Assembly: GCA_002362155.1 (NCBI GenBank)
Contig: DETN01000088.1
Location: forward strand, 3,435 to 24,591
Origin: Lachnospiraceae bacterium UBA3287
GTDB lineage: Bacteria; Bacillota; Clostridia; Lachnospirales; Lachnospiraceae
DNA: 21,157 nt
Direction: 5' to 3'
Each line of letters opens with the position of its first letter. Positions within the stretch are counted from its first letter, which is position 1. This document shows, in pieces, positions 7,128 to 15,000 of the stretch. The position numbers and the translations under genes were made by a program. The notes beneath the pieces are model-generated. The model saw only the letters and a program-made list of their open reading frames with translations, was not told the origin of the DNA and searched no databases.

Positions 7128-7188
7128 TTTCCTTTTGACGTCTTTTGCTTTTTAACGCCTTTTGCTTTTTAAAGTTTTTTTCTTTGGG
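7121..7188. repeat. T-rich tandem repeat, four 17-base units
   Basis: Four consecutive 17-base units start at 7121, 7138, 7155 and 7172. Units two and three (ACGTCTTTTGCTTTTTA and ACGCCTTTTGCTTTTTA) differ at one base; the outer two are more divergent. The array lies between the shared terminator and the prs stop codon. It is probably slippage or unequal duplication in non-coding sequence. Confidence 0.6.
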
Positions 7189-7192
7189 GATA

Positions 7193-8401
7193 TCAGACGA
7201 AGTCCACCCCGTCCTGCTGGGCCTTGTTGTAGCGGGCGATCAGCTTCCAGATCTTGGTGTAGGGATTAAGGAGGTCGCTGATGGAGGAGTCGTGGTTCAA
7301 TGTATCGATCAGGTAGGCAATGTACTTGCTCATGTCGATGCTGGTATACCAGGGGCGCTCTAAAAGCTCGGGGGTCTGATAGATCAGGTTGGTGGTCAGG
7401 ATCCTGTCGATCAGGCCTTCTTCGTAGGCCTTGTCGAACTTTTCAAGACCGCCGGTGAAAAGACCGAAGGTGGTGAAGATAAAGATCCTGGAGGCACCTC
7501 TCTTTTTCAGGTTCCTTACGATATCGATGGCGCTGTTGCCGGAGGAGAGCATGTCGTCCACGATGATGACGTCCTTGCCCTCGATGCTGGAACCCAGGAA
7601 TTCGTGGGCCACCACGGGATGCTGGCCGTTCACCAGCTCGGTATAGTTGCGGCGCTTGTAGAACATGCCCATGTCCAGACCCAGCATGTTGGCCACATAG
7701 ACGGCCCTCTTCATGCCGCCTTCGTCGGGGCTGATGACCATCATATGGCGGCTGTCGATCTGCAGGTTCTTTTCCCTGCGCAGAAGGCCCTTCATGAACT
7801 GATAGACCGGCTGGACGGTATCGAAGCCGTTCAGGGGAATGGCGTTCTGGACCCGGGGATCGTGGGCGTCGAAGGTCAGAATGTTGTCAACGCCCATGCG
7901 GACCAGCTCCTGCAGAGCGATGGCGCAGTCCAGGGACTCACGTCCGGAACGGACCTGCTGTCTGGACTCGTAGAGGTAGGGCATGATGACGGTGATGCGT
8001 CTGGCCTTGCCGCCGGCCGCGGCGATGACCCTCTTGAGGTTGGCGAAATGATCGTCAGGAGACATGTGGTTGTCGTAGCCGAACATCCTGTAAGTCTTAC
8101 TGAAGTTGACAACGTCGACAAGGATATACAGGTCCATGCCGCGGACGGAGTTGGGAAGAACACCCTTGCCTTCGCCGGTGCCGAAGCGGGGGAGCTGGAC
8201 TTCCATGATGTAGGAGTCACTCTTGTAATCGCTGTAGGCGGGGTTGTTCTTGTGCTCTCTTGCGCGTTCCGCGCGCCAGTGGACAAGATAGCGGTCAATC
8301 TTTTTGGCCATTTCCTCTTCCCCTGTCACGGGGATCAGTCCCAGCTTGCCGACAGGGAGGCCTTCAAGATTGCGTTTGTCGTGTCTTCTGATTGGTTCCA
8401 T
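7193..8401 (-). CDS. prs: Ribose-phosphate pyrophosphokinase (long clostridial form)
   Basis: Makes PRPP from ribose 5-phosphate and ATP for nucleotide, NAD, histidine and tryptophan synthesis. At 402 residues it exceeds the usual 310-320 by an N-terminal extension (about 1-70, with GLPVGKLGLIPVTGEEE), a form I associate with Lachnospiraceae. Family marks are SPDDHFANLKRVI, MPYLYESRQ, FDAHDPRVQNAIP, SPDEGGMKRA, MFYKRR and a PRPP loop IVDDMLSSGNS (Asp282-Asp283). This loop differs from the common DDxxDTxGT: the Asp of DT is Ser. ATG 8401 has TGAGG seven bases upstream, and lies 38 bases inside the end of the dnaI-like gene. A downstream ATG at 8311 is possible but would remove the conserved extension. 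Confidence 0.93.
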   Translation of the reverse strand: MEPIRRHDKRNLEGLPVGKLGLIPVTGEEEMAKKIDRYLVHWRAERAREHKNNPAYSDYKSDSYIMEVQLPRFGTGEGKGVLPNSVRGMDLYILVDVVNFSKTYRMFGYDNHMSPDDHFANLKRVIAAAGGKARRITVIMPYLYESRQQVRSGRESLDCAIALQELVRMGVDNILTFDAHDPRVQNAIPLNGFDTVQPVYQFMKGLLRREKNLQIDSRHMMVISPDEGGMKRAVYVANMLGLDMGMFYKRRNYTELVNGQHPVVAHEFLGSSIEGKDVIIVDDMLSSGNSAIDIVRNLKKRGASRIFIFTTFGLFTGGLEKFDKAYEEGLIDRILTTNLIYQTPELLERPWYTSIDMSKYIAYLIDTLNHDSSISDLLNPYTKIWKLIARYNKAQQDGVDFV

Positions 8402-9362
8402 TGATTGTCCTCACTTTCTTAAGCAGGCGTATATCTTTCCCCGTCAGCTTGCAGAGCTCATATCCGTTGGTGATCCGGGAAAAGACCCGGTCGGAATAAT
8501 TCTTCTGCAAATCCTCCAGAGACAGGTTCGTGGATATGATGGTGGCTTTCTGCCGCAGGGCTCTTTCGTTGATGCAGGTAAAGAGCTGGGCGGATACGGT
8601 CTGGCTGGGAAGTTCGGTCCCAAGGTCATCAATGATCAGAAGATCGCAGCTGTGGAGATCTTCTGTGAAGGAACGATATTCCTCTCTAAGACGGTAATCA
8701 TAACAGAGGGAGGAGAGCCTGTCAAACATGGACGCGGCACTGAAGTAGAGAACGGAATATCCCGCCTCCAGAATTTTAGCCGCCACGCATACGGACAGGA
8801 AGGATTTGCCGGTCCCCACGGGACCGTAGAAGTAGAGGTTGCGGTAGTCCCGGCCGAAAGTGGAAACGAAGCGGAGAGCCGCGGCCCTGGCCCTTTTAAA
8901 GTTGTCCAGGGCTTCGCCTGTGTAGAATTCTTCGGAAAGATTTTCAAAACAGGCGGTCTTTGCCAGGATCTCCACATTGGACTGGTCGTAAAGGAGACGG
9001 ACTTCTTCCTTTTTAAAGCAGACGCACTTTTCGCCCTTTACGTAGCCGGTATCCCGGCACAGGGGACAGATGCAGGGAACCTCCAGATAATCCTCCGGAA
9101 ACCCGTGCATGCGAAGAAGACTGCGCTTTTTTGCGGAGATCTGTGAGATCTCACTGCGGCAGTCTTTTTCGGATCCGCCGGAGAGCCTTGCGCGGAGAGT
9201 GTCCATGGCTTTTGTTGGAACGCTCTCGTCCAGCTTCCGGTATTCGGGGATGGCAGCGTAGACCCTGCGCCTTCGGCTTTCGATCTCCGAAAGGCGGTCT
9301 CTCTGCCTCTGTCCGTAGCGGAACATGATGGAATCATACTGTTCTCTGGTAAGGGTTGCCAT
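8364..9362 (-). CDS. dnaI: DnaI/DnaC-like helicase loader ATPase
   Basis: An AAA+ ATPase expected to load the replicative helicase onto DNA, with the DnaD-type protein encoded just upstream. The 332 residues contain an N-terminal helical region rich in Arg and Glu, a zinc-binding cluster (Cys97, Cys99, Cys102, Cys113, Cys115 in CICPLC ... CVC), Walker A GPVGTGKS at 180-187, Walker B LLIIDDLGTE, and IISTNLSLEDLQKNYSDRVFSRI with the sensor and arginine-finger region. This fits DnaI/DnaC rather than the transposon-borne IstB relative, because no transposase is nearby and a dnaD partner is. The start is five bases after the dnaD stop, and its end overlaps prs. The symbol follows Bacillus usage; many annotations say dnaC. 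Confidence 0.9.
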   Translation of the reverse strand: MATLTREQYDSIMFRYGQRQRDRLSEIESRRRRVYAAIPEYRKLDESVPTKAMDTLRARLSGGSEKDCRSEISQISAKKRSLLRMHGFPEDYLEVPCICPLCRDTGYVKGEKCVCFKKEEVRLLYDQSNVEILAKTACFENLSEEFYTGEALDNFKRARAAALRFVSTFGRDYRNLYFYGPVGTGKSFLSVCVAAKILEAGYSVLYFSAASMFDRLSSLCYDYRLREEYRSFTEDLHSCDLLIIDDLGTELPSQTVSAQLFTCINERALRQKATIISTNLSLEDLQKNYSDRVFSRITNGYELCKLTGKDIRLLKKVRTINGTNQKTRQTQS

Positions 9363-9367
9363 ATCTG

Positions 9368-10195
9368 TCAGCTGTTGAGTATCTTTTCGAGAGCATCAAA
9401 ATCATACTGATGCTGTTCAAACTGATTGAAGCGGTTGGAGGAGGCCCTCTGCCTGGGCGCGTTCCTGGTCTTTGCGGCGCCCGATACCACCCGCTCGGCC
9501 TGCTTGGTGGTGGTAACGCCCTTTTCCGACCAGTTCAGAGCGACCTTCTCGATATAGCGGAAGTCCTTCTTGCCCCGGTCCACGCAGTACTGGAGCAGGT
9601 AGTCGATGAGTTCGTCCGAGAAATGCAGATCCTCGGAAATATAGTAGATGACTTCGATCTCCGGGACGGATAAAGGCTTGCCGATGTACTGTTCCACGAT
9701 GAAGAGGAGCTGGGCTCTTTCCTCATTGCCCATAAAGGCGCTGACCGCTTCGGAAGAGTGCTTTTCCCGCTTTGCCGGCGCGGCGGGGGCAGCTTCCTTT
9801 TCGGGAGCCGCTGCGGCCGCCTCATCCCTTAAGGGGGTGAGCCTCGGCGCAATGGAAATGACCCGTCCGGGGGCGGGAGGAGCGCTTTCTCCTGCCGGCT
9901 CCAGACTTCTGAGATCGCTGACGCGGACGGCGGTCAGGTTCTTTGCGCCGTCGAATTCCAGGTTCAGAAGGCCCTTCTTTTCCCAGTAGCGCAGAGACCG
10001 CATCACTTCCCGCTCCGTGTGGTTGAAGATATCGGCCATCTCCTGAATGCCGGCCCCCCGGCCGCTGGACATGCATCTGAGAAGATACAGATAGACCTTC
10101 AGCTGCGCGTCATTGGCATCCTTCATATATTCGTCAATAAAGAGATTCGAAACGAGCGTCGAATCATTCATAGCTTCATTATATATCGCGAACAT
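9368..10195 (-). CDS. dnaD: DnaD-family replication initiation / primosome protein
   Basis: A DNA-binding primosome component that helps remodel DNA and recruit helicase and loader at the origin or at stalled forks. The 275 residues have an N-terminal winged-helix domain (about 8-85: LVSNLFIDEYMKDAN, MADIFNHTEREVMRSLRYWEKKGLL), an Ala/Pro-rich linker (about 95-150), and a C-terminal DnaD/DnaB_2 domain (about 155-240) with the conserved end YIEKVALNWSEKGVTT. It could equally be called DnaB-like (Bacillus sense), as the two families share these domains. The ATG at 10195 has only a GGGGG as possible ribosome site, so the start is less certain; Met8 is an alternative. First gene of the operon with the loader and prs. 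Confidence 0.88.
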   Translation of the reverse strand: MFAIYNEAMNDSTLVSNLFIDEYMKDANDAQLKVYLYLLRCMSSGRGAGIQEMADIFNHTEREVMRSLRYWEKKGLLNLEFDGAKNLTAVRVSDLRSLEPAGESAPPAPGRVISIAPRLTPLRDEAAAAAPEKEAAPAAPAKREKHSSEAVSAFMGNEERAQLLFIVEQYIGKPLSVPEIEVIYYISEDLHFSDELIDYLLQYCVDRGKKDFRYIEKVALNWSEKGVTTTKQAERVVSGAAKTRNAPRQRASSNRFNQFEQHQYDFDALEKILNS

Positions 10196-10235
10196 GTCAC
10201 GACCCCCAAGTCAGATTTCTTTTCCGGTGAAGAAA

Positions 10236-10263
10236 AGTATAGCACAGGGGAGGAAGCGGACAA
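10236..10263 (-). promoter_or_regulatory. Promoter of the dnaD - dnaI - prs operon
   Basis: On the minus strand TTGTCC (10258-10263), a 16-base spacer and TATACT (10236-10241) with TGC directly upstream form an extended -10 promoter. The transcript would start near 10229, about 34 bases before the dnaD start. Confidence 0.7.
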
Positions 10264-10279
10264 ATGGCAAAACTGCCCT

Positions 10280-10316
10280 AAAAAAATGCCGCCCCTTCCC
10301 GGCCCCTGCGGGAGGC
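10280..10316 (-). terminator. Probable terminator after murC
   Basis: Reading leftwards, GCC-T-CCC (from 10316) can pair with GGG-C-GGC (ending 10288), one mismatch inside, and A plus seven T follow. The stem is modest but the T-run is good. It separates murC from the dnaD operon. Confidence 0.5.
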
Positions 10317-10323
10317 CTTTCTT

Positions 10324-10429
10324 TGTGGAAAACCCCGGGAATGTGGATAAGTCGTGAAAAAGCGGCTCTCTCCGCCTTTATTTATCCACACGCCAAAGGG
10401 GATATCCGGCCGGGGGATTTTGTGGATAC
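10324..10429. promoter_or_regulatory. Cluster of four DnaA-box-like sites
   Basis: Two perfect TTATCCACA boxes lie at 10342-10350 (minus) and 10382-10390 (plus), facing each other with 31 bases between. Two one-mismatch boxes flank them: TTTTCCACA at 10324-10332 (minus) and GTATCCACA at 10421-10429 (minus). The cluster starts 61 bases upstream of the dnaD operon -35 box, in the murC-dnaD gap. In Bacillus subtilis DnaA is known to bind upstream of the dnaB-dnaI operon. There is no long A/T-rich unwinding stretch and no dnaA or dnaN gene, so this is not the obvious chromosomal origin. Confidence 0.7.
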
Positions 10430-10439
10430 TGGTTATTTC

Positions 10440-11840
10440 TTAAGTCTGCGCCTTGAGGAAAGCCGCGATTTTATTGACATCGCCGGCCCCCATGGTTATC
10501 AACAAATCACCTTTTCGGCAATTTTTCAGAAGGTAGTCCTCGATCTCCTCGAATGTATCGAAAGAAATACAGTCCTTGCCCAGGGCCCTGAGCCTTTCGG
10601 CCATGGCGTGGCAGGTGACTCCGGGGATGGGAGCCTCCCTGGCAGGATAGATGGGAGCGATGACCAGCTTGTCGGCCAGGGAGAGTTCCTTTACGAAATC
10701 GTCCATGAGCTCCTTTGTCCTTGTGAAGGTATGGGACTGGAAGACCACGAAAAGCCTTTCGCAGGGGAATTTCCTGGCGGAGGTAAGGGTGGCGTGGATC
10801 TCTGTGGGATGGTGGGCGTAGTCGTCGTAGACGGGGATGCCCTTCCAGGTGCAGATATATTCAAAGCGGCGGTCGGTGCCCTCGAATTCGGCAAGGGCCT
10901 TCAGGGAAGAGGCCCTGGGGACGCCCATGAGGTCCGCGGCGGCCAGGGCCGCCAGGGAGTTGAGAACGTTGTGAAGGCCGGGCACATGGAGGACCACATG
11001 GTCCCCTCCTGCAGGGGAGACCAGGTCGTAGCAGGGGTAGCCGTCGGCGTCAAAGGTCACGTTCTCCGCTCTGTAGTCCGCGTCCTCTCCGTGTCCGTAG
11101 GTGACCACGCGGCAGGACAGGCCCTCCGTAAAGAAGGTATAGTCCGGGATGTCCGTGCTGATGACCAGGGTGCCGTCCTCCGGTACGTTTTCGGCGTATC
11201 TGCGGAAGGAGGCCCTGTAGGCCGCAAGGTCGGGGAAGTAGTCGGGATGGTCGTATTCCACGTTCAGGATCAGGGAGATCTTCGAATAGATATCCAGGAA
11301 GCTGTCCGTGTACTCGCAGGCCTCCGCCACGAAGTAGTCCGGGCCGCCGACCCTGACCTGGCGGCCTCCGATGGCCTTGAGGATGCCTCCTATGGAGAGA
11401 GTGGGGTCCAGATCCGCCTTCAGGAGGATCTCGGAGATCATGGATGTGGTGGTGGTCTTGCCGTGGGTGCCGGCAATGCCTACGGGCGTGCCGTAGCGGC
11501 GCATGATCTGGCCCAGGAGCTGGGCTCTGGTCAGGCTGGGAATGCCGTGCTCTTCCACATAGATATATTCGGGATTGTCATGGCCGATGGCGGCCGTAAA
11601 GACCACCGCGTCGATGGGACCGAAACGGGAGATCTCTTCCTCCAGGTTCTCCCTTTTCTGGCCGATATAGACGCGGATCCCGTGGGTCTTCAGTTCCTCT
11701 GTAACGGCGGAAGCTGCCCGGTCGGAGCCGGCCACGGCAAAGCCTCTGCTTTCCAGTATTTCCGCAAGGCCGCTCATGGAGATCCCGCCGATGCCGGCGA
11801 AATAGATGTGTCCGGGCCTTTCAAAGTCGATCTGATACAT
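10440..11840 (-). CDS. murC: UDP-N-acetylmuramate--L-alanine ligase
   Basis: Adds L-alanine to UDP-MurNAc with ATP, the first step in building the peptidoglycan stem peptide, in the cytoplasm. The 466 residues match family length. An N-terminal nucleotide-binding fold contains HIYFAGIGGISMSGLAEIL (residues about 10-28), the central Mur ligase domain has the ATP loop GIAGTHGKTTTTSMI (Lys128), and the C-terminal domain has VYDDYAHHPTEIHATL. AGGAGG lies ten bases before the ATG at 11840, slightly long spacing. The gene appears alone, transcribed away from glgC and ending before the DnaA-box cluster. Confidence 0.97.
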   Translation of the reverse strand: MYQIDFERPGHIYFAGIGGISMSGLAEILESRGFAVAGSDRAASAVTEELKTHGIRVYIGQKRENLEEEISRFGPIDAVVFTAAIGHDNPEYIYVEEHGIPSLTRAQLLGQIMRRYGTPVGIAGTHGKTTTTSMISEILLKADLDPTLSIGGILKAIGGRQVRVGGPDYFVAEACEYTDSFLDIYSKISLILNVEYDHPDYFPDLAAYRASFRRYAENVPEDGTLVISTDIPDYTFFTEGLSCRVVTYGHGEDADYRAENVTFDADGYPCYDLVSPAGGDHVVLHVPGLHNVLNSLAALAAADLMGVPRASSLKALAEFEGTDRRFEYICTWKGIPVYDDYAHHPTEIHATLTSARKFPCERLFVVFQSHTFTRTKELMDDFVKELSLADKLVIAPIYPAREAPIPGVTCHAMAERLRALGKDCISFDTFEEIEDYLLKNCRKGDLLITMGAGDVNKIAAFLKAQT

Positions 11841-11898
11841 GTATGGACTGCCTCCTGCTTCTTAATTGAATGTCGATGCACTCTATCAGGTTTCCGTT

Positions 11899-11907
11899 AT
11901 TATATCA
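11899..11907 (-). promoter_or_regulatory. Promoter of murC
   Basis: On the minus strand TGATATAAT is a perfect TATAAT with an extended -10 TG. A -35 candidate, TGAATT, lies 17 bases upstream at 11922-11927 but is poor. The leader would be about 50 bases. Confidence 0.6.
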
Positions 11908-12048
11908 TGGCCGGTGGTCAGAATTCACTAAATTTACAAACTTATTTTTATGCAAAGTGTAGAATCAATTTTCTCAACAAAAGTGTATTAAAAATGTTTC
12001 AAAACGGGGGTAAATGCCTGTTATCGTATTTCTTTTCTATTTTTCCTG

Positions 12049-12057
12049 TGCTATAAT
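12049..12057 (+). promoter_or_regulatory. Promoter of glgC - glgD - spoVG
   Basis: TGCTATAAT is a perfect TATAAT with an extended -10 TG, 68 bases before the glgC start. The -35 region (TTTCTT at 12029-12034, 17-base spacing) is weak. The region between this and the divergent murC promoter is A/T-rich and holds no gene. Confidence 0.65.
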
Positions 12058-12124
12058 TCAATTACGAATCAGGTCAGTAAAATGATCATTATGGTTCGGA
12101 ATATTATTTCCAGAGGTGGCAACA

Positions 12125-13390
12125 ATGATAGTCAAAAAGGAAATGATAGCCATGCTGCTTGCTGGCGGTCAGGGCAGCCGTCTGGGTATTCTGACGGCAA
12201 AAATGGCCAAGCCTGCAGTTTCTTTCGGCGGCAAGTACCGCATTATCGACTTCCCCTTAAGCAACTGCATCAACTCGGGAGTTGACACAGTGGGCGTGCT
12301 GACCCAGTACATGCCTCTGCGCCTCAATTCCCACATTGGCATAGGCATTCCGTGGGACCTCGACAAGAACGTAGGCGGCGTTTCAGTACTCTCTCCTTAT
12401 GAGAAATCCGAAAATACGGAATGGTATACCGGTACTGCAAACGCGATCTACCAGAACATCGAGTACATGGAAAGCTTCAACCCTGACTATGTCCTTATAC
12501 TATCCGGTGACCACATCTACAAGATGGATTATGAGACCATGCTGGACTTCCACAAGGAGAACGGTGCGGACGTGACCATTGCCGTCATGCCTGTTCCCAT
12601 GCAGGAGGCGAGCCGGTTCGGTATCATGATCACTGACGAGAACAAGCGAATCATTGACTTTGAGGAAAAGCCTGCTCATCCGCGCAGTAATCTTGCATCC
12701 ATGGGAATCTACATCTTCAACTGGAGCACTTTGAAGGAATCCCTTCTGGCCAATGCGTCGCAGCCGAATCTCGATTTTGGAAAACACATCATCCCGTATT
12801 GCCGCGACAAAGGACGCCCTTTATACGCCTGGGAGTTCAACGGCTACTGGAAGGATGTCGGGACGCTCACTTCCTACTGGGAAGCCAACATGGAGCTGAT
12901 CGACATCGTTCCGGAATTCAATCTCTATGAGGAATACTGGAAGATCTACACCAGGAGTCAGACGGTCACACCGCAGTATTTTGGAAATAATAGCTTTGTG
13001 GAGCGCACGATCATCGGCGAGGGCAGTGAAATTTACGGAAAGGTCTACAACTCCGTAATAGGCTGTGACGTAACAATTGGGGAGGGTTCAGTTGTCAGAG
13101 ATTCCATCATCATGAATGGAACCGTGATCGGGCACGGCTGCAGTCTGACGAAAGTCATTTCTGCGGAAAACGTGACCATCGCAGATAACGTCACCATTGG
13201 CCAGGGCGATGATACACCCAACAACACCAGACCGGATATTTACCGTGACAGTCTCATCTGTCTGGGTGAGGACACTGTCATACCGGAGAAGGTAACCATC
13301 GGAAAGAATGTCATGATCAGCGGCTATACCGCCGAACAGGACTATCCGGACGGATATCTTCCCAGCGGCAGCACGCTGGTCCGGGACTAA
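12125..13390 (+). CDS. glgC: Glucose-1-phosphate adenylyltransferase, catalytic subunit
   Basis: Makes ADP-glucose from glucose 1-phosphate and ATP, the committed step of bacterial glycogen synthesis. The product (421 residues) has the nucleotide-binding start MLLAGGQGSRLG, then KPAVSFGGKYRIIDFPLSNC, GTANAIYQN, the metal-binding SGDHIYKMDY, FEEKP and a C-terminal left-handed beta-helix with hexapeptide repeats (about 290-400). I chose ATG 12125 because AGAGGTGG (12112-12119) lies five bases upstream; a GTG at 12116 is inside that ribosome site. Its paralogue glgD follows after 15 bases, and the two subunits probably form a hetero-oligomer as in Geobacillus. Confidence 0.97.
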   Translation: MIVKKEMIAMLLAGGQGSRLGILTAKMAKPAVSFGGKYRIIDFPLSNCINSGVDTVGVLTQYMPLRLNSHIGIGIPWDLDKNVGGVSVLSPYEKSENTEWYTGTANAIYQNIEYMESFNPDYVLILSGDHIYKMDYETMLDFHKENGADVTIAVMPVPMQEASRFGIMITDENKRIIDFEEKPAHPRSNLASMGIYIFNWSTLKESLLANASQPNLDFGKHIIPYCRDKGRPLYAWEFNGYWKDVGTLTSYWEANMELIDIVPEFNLYEEYWKIYTRSQTVTPQYFGNNSFVERTIIGEGSEIYGKVYNSVIGCDVTIGEGSVVRDSIIMNGTVIGHGCSLTKVISAENVTIADNVTIGQGDDTPNNTRPDIYRDSLICLGEDTVIPEKVTIGKNVMISGYTAEQDYPDGYLPSGSTLVRD

Positions 13391-13405
13391 GGAGGGTGAC
13401 GCATC

Positions 13406-14524
13406 ATGAGAGCAATAGGTATTATTTTAGCAGGCGGCAACAGCAACCGGATGAAAGAGCTTTCCAAAAGGAGAGCAGTCTGTGCCATGCCGGTGGCCGG
13501 CAGTTATCGCAGTATTGACTTTGCGCTGAGCAATATGGAGTTTTCCAGGGTCACAAAGGTCGCGGTCCTGACCCAGTATAATTCCAGAAGCCTCAATGAA
13601 CACCTGTCTTCATCCAAATGGTGGGATTTTGGACGTAAGCAGGGTGGTATGTTTCTGTTCACTCCCTCGTTTGCGGACGCAGACAGTCAGTGGTACAGAG
13701 GGACAGCTGATGCCATTGCGCAGAATATCAGCTTTCTAAAGAATTCTCACGAACCGTACGTGATCATCGTATCCGGTGACTGCGTATACAAGATGGATTA
13801 CGGCCGGGTGCTGGACGCCCATATCGAAAAGGGCGCCGACATTACGGTGGTGGTCAAGCAGATGCCGGAGGACTTCAACGTGGAGCGCTACGGCACAGTC
13901 AGGATGAACGAAGACGGGCGCATCGTCGATTTCGTCGAAAAGCCTGTTCTGGCGGAGTCCAATACCATTTCCTGCGGGATCTACGTGATCCGCAGAAGGC
14001 TTCTGATCGAGCTCCTGGAAAGGTGCAGGGAGGAAAGCCGGTATGATTTCGTCCAGGACATCCTGATCCGCTACAAGGGCGTGAAAAAGATCTACGGATA
14101 TGAAATGAAGGGCTACTGGAGCAACATCGCTTCCGTGGACGACTATTTCCGCACCAACATGGACTTTCTGAATACGGAGATCAGGGACTTTTTCTTCCGG
14201 CAGTATCCGGAGATTCATTCCAAAGTCGAAGATCTTCCGCCCGTGAAGTACAACGTGGGTGCCCATGTCCGGAATTCGCTTCTGTCCAGCGGCTGCATCG
14301 TGAACGGTACGGTAGAGGATTCTGTGTTATTCCATCAGGTTTATGTTGGTAATAACTGTGTAATCAGGAATTCCCTTATTCTGAATGATGTATACATCGG
14401 GGACAACAGCATCATAGAAAATTGCATCATAGAAAGTGGCGACACCATTCAGGCTAATTCCACCTATAAGGGAGAAGATGGTGTGAGGATCGTGATCGAA
14501 CGAGGCGAACGTTACACCATTTAG
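13406..14524 (+). CDS. glgD: Glucose-1-phosphate adenylyltransferase, GlgD subunit
   Basis: Regulatory or stimulating partner of GlgC in ADP-glucose formation; in Geobacillus GlgD alone is little active but raises GlgC activity. The 372 residues keep the overall fold (nucleotidyltransferase domain to about 240, beta-helix after that) yet differ at family-critical places: LAGGNSNRM instead of LAGGQGSRL, RRAVCAMPVAGSYRSIDFALSN instead of KPAVSFGGKYRIIDFPLSN, and SGDCVYKMDY instead of SGDHIYKMDY. These substitutions are the usual GlgD signature. A strong GGAGGG (13391-13396) begins directly after the glgC stop, nine bases before the ATG. No separate promoter is visible. Confidence 0.95.
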   Translation: MRAIGIILAGGNSNRMKELSKRRAVCAMPVAGSYRSIDFALSNMEFSRVTKVAVLTQYNSRSLNEHLSSSKWWDFGRKQGGMFLFTPSFADADSQWYRGTADAIAQNISFLKNSHEPYVIIVSGDCVYKMDYGRVLDAHIEKGADITVVVKQMPEDFNVERYGTVRMNEDGRIVDFVEKPVLAESNTISCGIYVIRRRLLIELLERCREESRYDFVQDILIRYKGVKKIYGYEMKGYWSNIASVDDYFRTNMDFLNTEIRDFFFRQYPEIHSKVEDLPPVKYNVGAHVRNSLLSSGCIVNGTVEDSVLFHQVYVGNNCVIRNSLILNDVYIGDNSIIENCIIESGDTIQANSTYKGEDGVRIVIERGERYTI

Positions 14525-14545
14525 TATTGAGAAATGGAGAACGCT

Positions 14546-14836
14546 ATGCAGGTAACAGACGTAAGAGTACGAAAAATTGCCAAGGAAGGCAAGATGAAAG
14601 CAGTCGTCTCTATTACGATCGACAATGTGTTCGTCATTCACGATATTAAAGTAATTGAAGGTGAGAAGGGGCTGTTCATTGCCATGCCCTCCAAGCAGTC
14701 GGCAGACGGCAAGTACAGGGACATCGCCCATCCTATTAATTCTGAGACAAGGAATGAACTTGAACGCATTGTTTTAGAGCATTATGAAAAAAGTGCATTG
14801 CAGGAAGATGACTCAACTACCGGAACGACAGCATAG
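14546..14836 (+). CDS. spoVG: Septation / RNA-binding regulator SpoVG
   Basis: SpoVG is a small nucleic-acid-binding protein that affects asymmetric septation and expression of many genes in Bacillota. The product (96 residues) reads MQVTDVRVRKIAKEGKMKAVVSITID, with FVIHDIKVIEGEKGLFIAMPS and YRDIAHPIN, all conserved in the family. I chose ATG 14546 because GGAG (14536-14539) is six bases upstream and the family begins with M(E/Q)VTDVR; the ATG at 14534 lacks a ribosome site. The gene is 21 bases after glgD and ends at a strong terminator, so it appears to be the last gene of the glycogen operon. Confidence 0.96.
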   Translation: MQVTDVRVRKIAKEGKMKAVVSITIDNVFVIHDIKVIEGEKGLFIAMPSKQSADGKYRDIAHPINSETRNELERIVLEHYEKSALQEDDSTTGTTA

Positions 14837-14886
14837 CGATGACACGGCCGTAAAAGGCTAGGATGCTTTGAAAAGACTGAATTTGG

Positions 14887-14922
14887 AGAGCGGAAGCGAA
14901 GGCGCTTCCGCTCTTTCTTTTT
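14887..14922 (+). terminator. Rho-independent terminator after spoVG
   Basis: AGAGCGGAAGCG (14887-14898) pairs perfectly with CGCTTCCGCTCT (14903-14914), 12 bp around an AAGG tetraloop, followed by TTCTTTTT. It ends the glgC-glgD-spoVG transcript. Confidence 0.95.
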
Positions 14923-14936
14923 GTCCCCGCTTCCTT

Positions 14937-14942
14937 TATAAT
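14937..14942 (+). promoter_or_regulatory. Possible promoter of pth - mfd
   Basis: A perfect TATAAT sits just after the spoVG terminator and 58 bases before the pth start. The -35 position is occupied by the terminator tail (TTTCTT at 14914-14919, 17-base spacing), so the match is incomplete. Confidence 0.5.
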
Positions 14943-15000
14943 ATAGTGTCACCCGGGGCAGAGCCGGGGAAAACACAGACTTTTGCAGGATAAAAAACAT

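Noticed and set aside
8364..9362. IstB-type transposon helper instead of a helicase loader
   Set aside because: There is no IstA transposase or terminal inverted repeat, and the gene is fused in an operon with dnaD; the N-terminal zinc cluster fits DnaI.
10324..10429. The chromosomal origin of replication
   Set aside because: The DnaA boxes are present, but dnaA, dnaN, recF and rpmH are not nearby and no long A/T-rich unwinding segment accompanies them.
10113..12056. A 647-codon plus-strand frame opposite murC and the DnaA boxes
   Set aside because: It is antisense to murC, its translation is Gly/Val/Asp/His-rich as expected of a GC-rich shadow, it has no ribosome site, and it crosses promoters and terminators.
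12116..12124. An upstream GTG start for glgC
   Set aside because: It lies within the AGAGGTGG ribosome site of the ATG at 12125, which gives the usual GlgC N-terminus.
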